Source: Betaproteobacteria bacterium
GTDB lineage: Bacteria > Pseudomonadota > Gammaproteobacteria > Burkholderiales > Ga0077523
Assembly: GCA_016713305.1 (NCBI GenBank)
Contig: JADJPK010000009.1
Span: 186,001-250,000 of the forward strand
Length of the DNA: 64,000 nt
Direction: 5' to 3'
This document shows positions 60,501-64,000 of the stretch, piece after piece. The position numbers were made by a program, and so were the translations under genes. A model generated the notes under the pieces. That model was given only the letters and a program-made list of their open reading frames with translations. It was not told where the DNA came from and did no database searches. Each line of letters opens with the position of its first letter. Positions within the stretch are counted from its first letter, which is position 1.

Positions 60501-63500
60501 GATCTCGAAGTCCGTGGCAAACAGATGGCCGGAGATGCCGGCCCCACCGTACAGCTTCACGGGGCCATCGAGGTGCACGCCATCCTGGAACGTGTGATCC
60601 GCGCGCAGTTCCAGCAGTGCACCATCGACCACTTCGATCCGCGAGCCCGTCTCGTGGACCGTCGACGACGACAGCCGCAACACACCGGCCTGCACCTCGA
60701 TCAGGTTCCGGTTGCTCAGCGACTGGTTGAACGTGGTGATCACCCCGGTGGTCTTGCGATACGTGCCGTTGTTCACCCAGCCACCATTGGCACCGCCATA
60801 GGCCCGGTTGAACTCCGCATTGCCGGCCAGCTGGTCCAGCCACAGACCGTTGTTCTCGATGCCGGATCCCCCGCCACCGCGAATGGAGCCACCCTCCCAC
60901 ACGACCGTGCCGTCGTTGACCAGCCGACGCTGATCCATGTCGTGATCGTTTCCGCCAGTGATCGTGAGCGTCGCGTCGCCGCCGACCGTGGTCTGCCGGC
61001 GCTCTTGAGGCTGCCCGTGGTCCAGCGGAAATCGCCGTGCAGCGCGTGCGTGCCGTACAGCGTGGATCCGCTGCCGATCTCGAAGTCCGTGGCAAACAGA
61101 TGGCCGGAGATGCCGGCCCCACCGTACAGCTTCACGGGGCCATCCAGGTGCACGCCATCCTGGAACGTGTGATCCGCGCGCAGTTCCAGCAGTGCACCAT
61201 CGACCACTTCGATCCGCGAGCCCGTCTCGTGGACCGTCGACGACGACAGCCGCAACACACCGGCCTGCACCTCGATCAGGTTCCGGTTGCTCAGCGACTG
61301 GTTGAACGTGGTGATCGCCCCGGTGGTCTTGCGGTACGTGCCGTTGTTCACCCAGCCACCATTGGCACCGCCATAGGCCCGGTTGAACTCCGCATTGCCG
61401 GCCAGCTGGTCCAGCCACAGACCGTTGTTCTCGATGCCGGATCCGCCACCTCCACGAATCGAACCGCCCTCCCACACGACCGTGCCGTCGTTGACCAGCC
61501 GGCGCTGATCCATGTCGTGATCGTTGCCTCCGCTGATGCGCAGGACGCCGCCCGACTCCGACTGCACGACACCCGGGCCCCTCAGCGACGCACCGGTCCA
61601 CGCGAACAGACCGCCGTCTCCCACGCGAACGGTGCCACTGCCGCCGAGATTGAAGGCTTGCGCAACGAAGGTGGACCCATTGCCCACCACGAATTCGCCG
61701 TCGACGGTCAACGAGCGGTTCGACATCGAGAAATCACGACCCTCGCTCACCGTGAACCGGCCGCTCGCCGCGACCGTGTCGAGCGTGTCGAGGACGCTCT
61801 GATTCGTGCCACTGCGAAGGTAGGAACCGGCCCCCGCCAATGTCACGTCGGCGGCGATGGTGCGGATGCTCTGACCTTCGTGATGGAGTGTGCCGCGCAG
61901 GTCGTATCTGCCGCCGGTGAGCGTGCTGCCGGCCAGGTTCGAGAACGGGCCGAGTACGTGCAGCGTACCGGCGGTGACCTCGACGGTGCCCGTGTTCGAG
62001 AAAGCGCCGCGCAGCGATGCGTTCTCGTTCGCGCCGTCCATGACCAGGCGCCCCGCGTTCGCGAGCGACGGGAACAGCGTGCCGCTGCCCGAGATCTCGA
62101 ACACGCCACCGGCCAGGTTGGTGAAGCTGCCCGGACCGGCCACGTCGCTGCCGCGCCAGGCGATCACACCGGCGTTCGCGATGCCTGTTTCCAGGACCTT
62201 GGCGCCACCCGGAATCATCTCCATCCGGCCACCGGACAACACCGCAAGGCCTCCGCCCGCGATCGTGCCGCCCGACCACAGGAAGACGATCCCCGTATTC
62301 ACGTGCTTGGCGTCGCCGCCGCCAAGCAGGCCCGACTGCAGATGCGTCGAAGGAGGCAGGACGAACGGAGAACCCGCGTTCAGCAACAGATTGCCACCTT
62401 CGAGAACCAGCCCGCCATTCAGCGCATACGAGCTGCCCGCCTGGAAATCGAGCGTACCGCCCGTGATGCGCTCCGAACCCATGGCATAGCTGGCGCCATC
62501 GCGGAACACGACCGTCCCGCCGGTGAACAGGGCCCGTCCCGGGCCGATGAGGCTCGCATCGCGGCCGTGGAAGTCGAAAGTGCCGCCCGCGAACTCGACA
62601 GCGCCACCGGAAAAGACGTTGAATGCCGCGGTGCTCTCGCCGTTGCCCGACAGACGCAGCGTGCCGGCGCGCAGCCGCACCTCGGCCTGGGCGTCGAAAC
62701 CGCCGGAGAAGTGCGCCACCTGGTCCGGAGCGAACAGGTCAAAGCGGCCCTGAGCCAGCAGGTTTGCCTGGAACGCCCCGCCGGTCAGCACCGAGAAATT
62801 TCCGGTATCGGCCACGTGCAGCAGGCCTCCACCGATCACATTGCCGGAGTTCCACTGCGCCTTGTCCTGCACCAGGACTTCCCGTTCCAGGGTCTTGTCG
62901 TCCGGCCCGTCGATGAGCAGCCGCGTGTTGCCGCGCAGCGTCAGGACGCCGGGACCGAACAGCGTGCCCCCGTTCCAGTCCAGATCGCCGGCCGTGAGAT
63001 CGAACGGATCGGATCCACCGAGACCGCCCGCGTTCAACGCAACGGTGCGGCCGTAGCTCTGGGCAGATCCCGTGGACAGTTCGAGCACCGTGCCCTGGAT
63101 CACGAAATCTTCGGGCAGCGTCATCGCGCTGCCGGCGAGGAATCGCACCGAACCGCCCGTCAGCTGAAGCGGACCCGTGAGCGTGAACGCACTGCCCTGG
63201 CCGAACGTCGTGAGGCCCGACGCGAACGTCATCGCTCCCGTGCCCGCGATGCCCGATCCCGTGCCGTTGAAAGTCCAGGAGATCCCGGCGAAGGTGAGAT
63301 CGCCGCCGGCGTCCACGTCGAATCGCCCCGTGTGCAAGCCGGAGCCGCGGAACGTTGCAGCGGCCGGATCGATCAGCACCTGCCCGTTGTTGTTGAATTG
63401 CCGTGAAAGCGTGTACGAAGCGCCGCCGGCAAACTCCATGGCCGCGCCCGTCGCGATGCTCGTGTTGCCCTCACCGGTCGCCCCCCCGGTCAGGCGCATC

Positions 63501-64000
63501 GTGCCGGCATTGACGAGCAGCGAACCGTTCTGGGTGATCGGGCCCGAGTAGGTCTGGGTACCGGCGCCTTCCTTTGTCCATTGACCGCGATTGACGACCG
63601 CGGGTGCGAAGCTTCCCGTGGCCGAGGCTTCGAAACTGCCGCTCGACAGATGGGTGATCGTTCCCGTGCCGGCGACGTCGCCCTGGCCGTTCCACCGGAA
63701 ACTTCCCGCGTTCTCGAAACTCGTGTCGATCCGGCCGTTCGTCACTTCGAACAGGCCTTCGTTGAGCGTGCTTTCAGCCACGATGCGGCCCCCGACCATC
63801 GTGTACCGTCCGCCTCCCGCCACACGCAGAAGCCGTCCCACATCGTGGGTGCCGCCCTCCTGCACGAACAGGCCGGGTGTGTCCGATGCGCCGATGGTCG
63901 AGAACTGTTCCACCTGCAGCAGGCCGTCGACCAGGGAGTAGCGGGCCTGGGCACCGCCGCCATCCTCCACGGTCAACTCGCCGGTGATGTGGCTGCCGCC
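57588..64000 (-). CDS. Giant PEP-CTERM repeat protein, N-terminus outside window, one internal frameshift
   Basis: At least ~2,137 residues; the frame is open to the right edge. It is built of Gly/Asn/Thr-rich beta-helix repeats (LTGGSV, GTGAMTF-type strands), then at least five ~190-192-residue units (HDMDQRRLVNDGTVVWEGG...NNGTYRKTTGVITTFN), a non-repeated region, and the PEP-CTERM signal VPEPGTWGLLITGLGMMAGLVRRRRR at the very end. It is an exosortase substrate presumably displayed or released with exopolysaccharide. One G is missing between 60993 and 60994 (GTC|TGCC where sister repeats have GTCGTGCC), which splits the gene into two ORFs. The sister repeats make this almost certainly the break point. 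Confidence 0.88.
59531..61257 (-). repeat. Three near-identical 576-bp tandem repeats inside the giant PEP-CTERM gene
   Basis: Units 59531-60106, 60107-60682 and 60683-61257 (the last 575 bp because of the one-base deletion) differ by only a few bases. A fourth partial unit follows to about 61530, and older diverged units of ~570 bp lie at 58961-59530 and about 58385-58960. Each near-identical unit encodes 192 residues. Confidence 0.9.

Noticed and set aside
59531..61257. Possible CRISPR or satellite array
   Set aside because: Units are 576 bp, contiguous and in frame with a protein; no short repeats with unique spacers exist here or elsewhere in the window.
58320..63406. Very long plus-strand ORFs (950 and 789 aa) opposite the giant PEP-CTERM gene
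   Set aside because: Antisense shadows of the repeat protein; they repeat only because the DNA repeats and have no recognisable domains.

Overview
The window is GC-rich and looks like a betaproteobacterial chromosome, probably from an environmental or sludge-type genome. The signs are the dnaX-ybaB-recR-rluB order with an SRP RNA next to dnaX, a fused LivM-LivG permease/ATPase, two PEP-CTERM surface proteins and the general gene style. No 16S or other marker that would fix the genus is present.

Layout. 1-9.7 kb is core: the end of a Gly/Gln-repeat surface protein; a leftward cluster dnaX, ybaB, recR, rluB; the 4.5S/SRP RNA; class I fumarase; and acs. At 9741-9831 lies tRNA-Ser(GGA), followed at once by a broken P4-type integrase. 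That opens an accessory island running to about 25.0 kb. It carries a leftward operon of a DUF2130 predicted nuclease, SIR2 and HerA, then an IS3-family element, then a rightward Wadjet operon (small ribbon-helix-helix gene, jetA, jetB, jetC, jetD). The island ends at a 654-bp imperfect duplicate of the fic/flavoprotein junction, whose intact copies follow.

28.5-57.5 kb is a metabolic and envelope region: two exported unknown proteins, a PLP aminotransferase, a DUF1330 protein, a branched-chain amino acid/urea-type ABC transporter (binding protein, LivH, LivM-LivG fusion, LivF), a MOSC protein, an autotransporter-like PEP-CTERM protein, a 3-hydroxyisobutyrate-dehydrogenase-family enzyme, MsrP-MsrQ, a subtilase, a pyruvyl transferase plus glycosyltransferase pair, a PAS-containing chemoreceptor, a second ABC binding protein, an EamA exporter divergent from a MocR regulator, a DehI-like protein and an acyl-CoA dehydrogenase. 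From 57.6 kb to the right edge runs the C-terminal part of a giant PEP-CTERM protein with 576-bp tandem repeats.

Two cautions. First, many conserved genes (rluB, ybaB, jetA, jetC, the LivJ-type binding protein, the dehydrogenase at 42.5 kb, the chemoreceptor, the DehI-like gene, the giant PEP-CTERM gene) are each broken by small indels while the coding sense continues in the next frame. This pattern fits residual sequencing or assembly errors at least as well as true pseudogenes, so loss of function should not be concluded from it. Second, the ends of the island could not be confirmed: no second copy of the tRNA 3' end was seen in the window.

The most interesting part is the double anti-invader island: a possible three-gene DUF2130/SIR2/HerA module whose HerA carries a C-terminal KTSC domain, back to back with a Wadjet operon that has an additional, translationally coupled RHH gene.
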